Under the pieces are notes generated by a model. That model made no database searches and was not told the origin of the DNA. It saw only the letters and a program-made list of their open reading frames with translations. Below, in pieces: positions 64,000 to 64,000 of a stretch of 64,000 bases of DNA. Each line of letters begins with the position of its first letter. The stretch's first letter is position 1. The stretch comes from Clostridia bacterium UC5.1-1C12 (lineage in GTDB: Bacteria > Bacillota_I > Bacilli_A > Erysipelotrichales > Erysipelotrichaceae): assembly GCA_001305055.1 (NCBI GenBank), contig BBZX01000004.1, positions 186,001-250,000 of the forward strand. Direction: 5' to 3'. Position numbers and translations under genes: made by a program.

Positions 64000-64000
64000 T

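Overview
The window reads as a low-GC Gram-positive chromosome, most likely a gut Bacillota of the Erysipelotrichia type. Pointers are AGGAGG ribosome sites, the block rnmV-rsmA-ispE-glmU-prs, AddAB instead of RecBCD, RRNPP-like and PRD regulators, and a very large secreted surface protein. The taxonomic call is inference. No rRNA, tRNA or CRISPR array was recognised.

Sequence quality matters here. More than 40 genes or gene parts carry single-base reading-frame breaks. Almost all lie in short homopolymers, and nearly all are cured by adding one base to the run. After that correction the joined lengths are whole codons, and conserved motifs such as [15 protein letters not shown] and GEIGLD become continuous. 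I therefore annotate these loci as single genes with probable sequence errors, and call something a pseudogene only where other decay is visible.

Layout. 1-10.5 kb: one giant exported adhesin on the minus strand, running off the left edge. 10.7-10.8 kb: a candidate small RNA. 11.3-13.6 kb: pheA and an aromatic-type aminotransferase. 13.7-15.4 kb: a membrane-anchored MutS-like ATPase. 15.6-16.6 kb: a lipoprotein with two FMN-binding-like repeats. 16.7-19.8 kb: a secreted beta-propeller-like protein, an XRE/TPR regulator and, just upstream of it, a Cys/His-rich exported peptide. 20-22 kb: a ferredoxin-fused aldo/keto reductase pair. 22.1-28 kb: addB-addA. 28.2-30.1 kb: a tripeptidase-like M20 peptidase and small genes. 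30.5-35.2 kb: an island with an alkylation-repair operon (methyltransferase, ogt, ABM monooxygenase, separate Ada zinc domain, alkA), a divergent AraC regulator and a decayed tnpV transposon gene. 35.4-37.8 kb: a cupin under a MerR-type promoter, a PUA/ASCH-like protein, a VOC protein and an AraC/GyrI regulator.

38-47.7 kb: a ten-gene minus-strand operon. It encodes a complete dipeptide/oligopeptide ABC transporter interleaved with three paralogous TPR proteins and two Rid-family proteins that lack the catalytic arginine. A divergent AraC regulator faces it across a long palindrome. 48.3-53.1 kb: housekeeping genes, including a GlmU whose uridyltransferase half is degenerate. 53.3-58.6 kb: a beta-glucoside PTS operon with a PRD regulator. 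58.7-61.8 kb: a 3D-domain lipoprotein, a NUDIX hydrolase, a DUF5662-like protein and an inositol monophosphatase-like enzyme. 61.9-64 kb: mnmE and tatD.

The best candidates for undescribed biology are the opp-TPR-Rid operon, the secreted peptide with its RRNPP-like regulator, the half-degenerate GlmU, and the split adaptive-response island.
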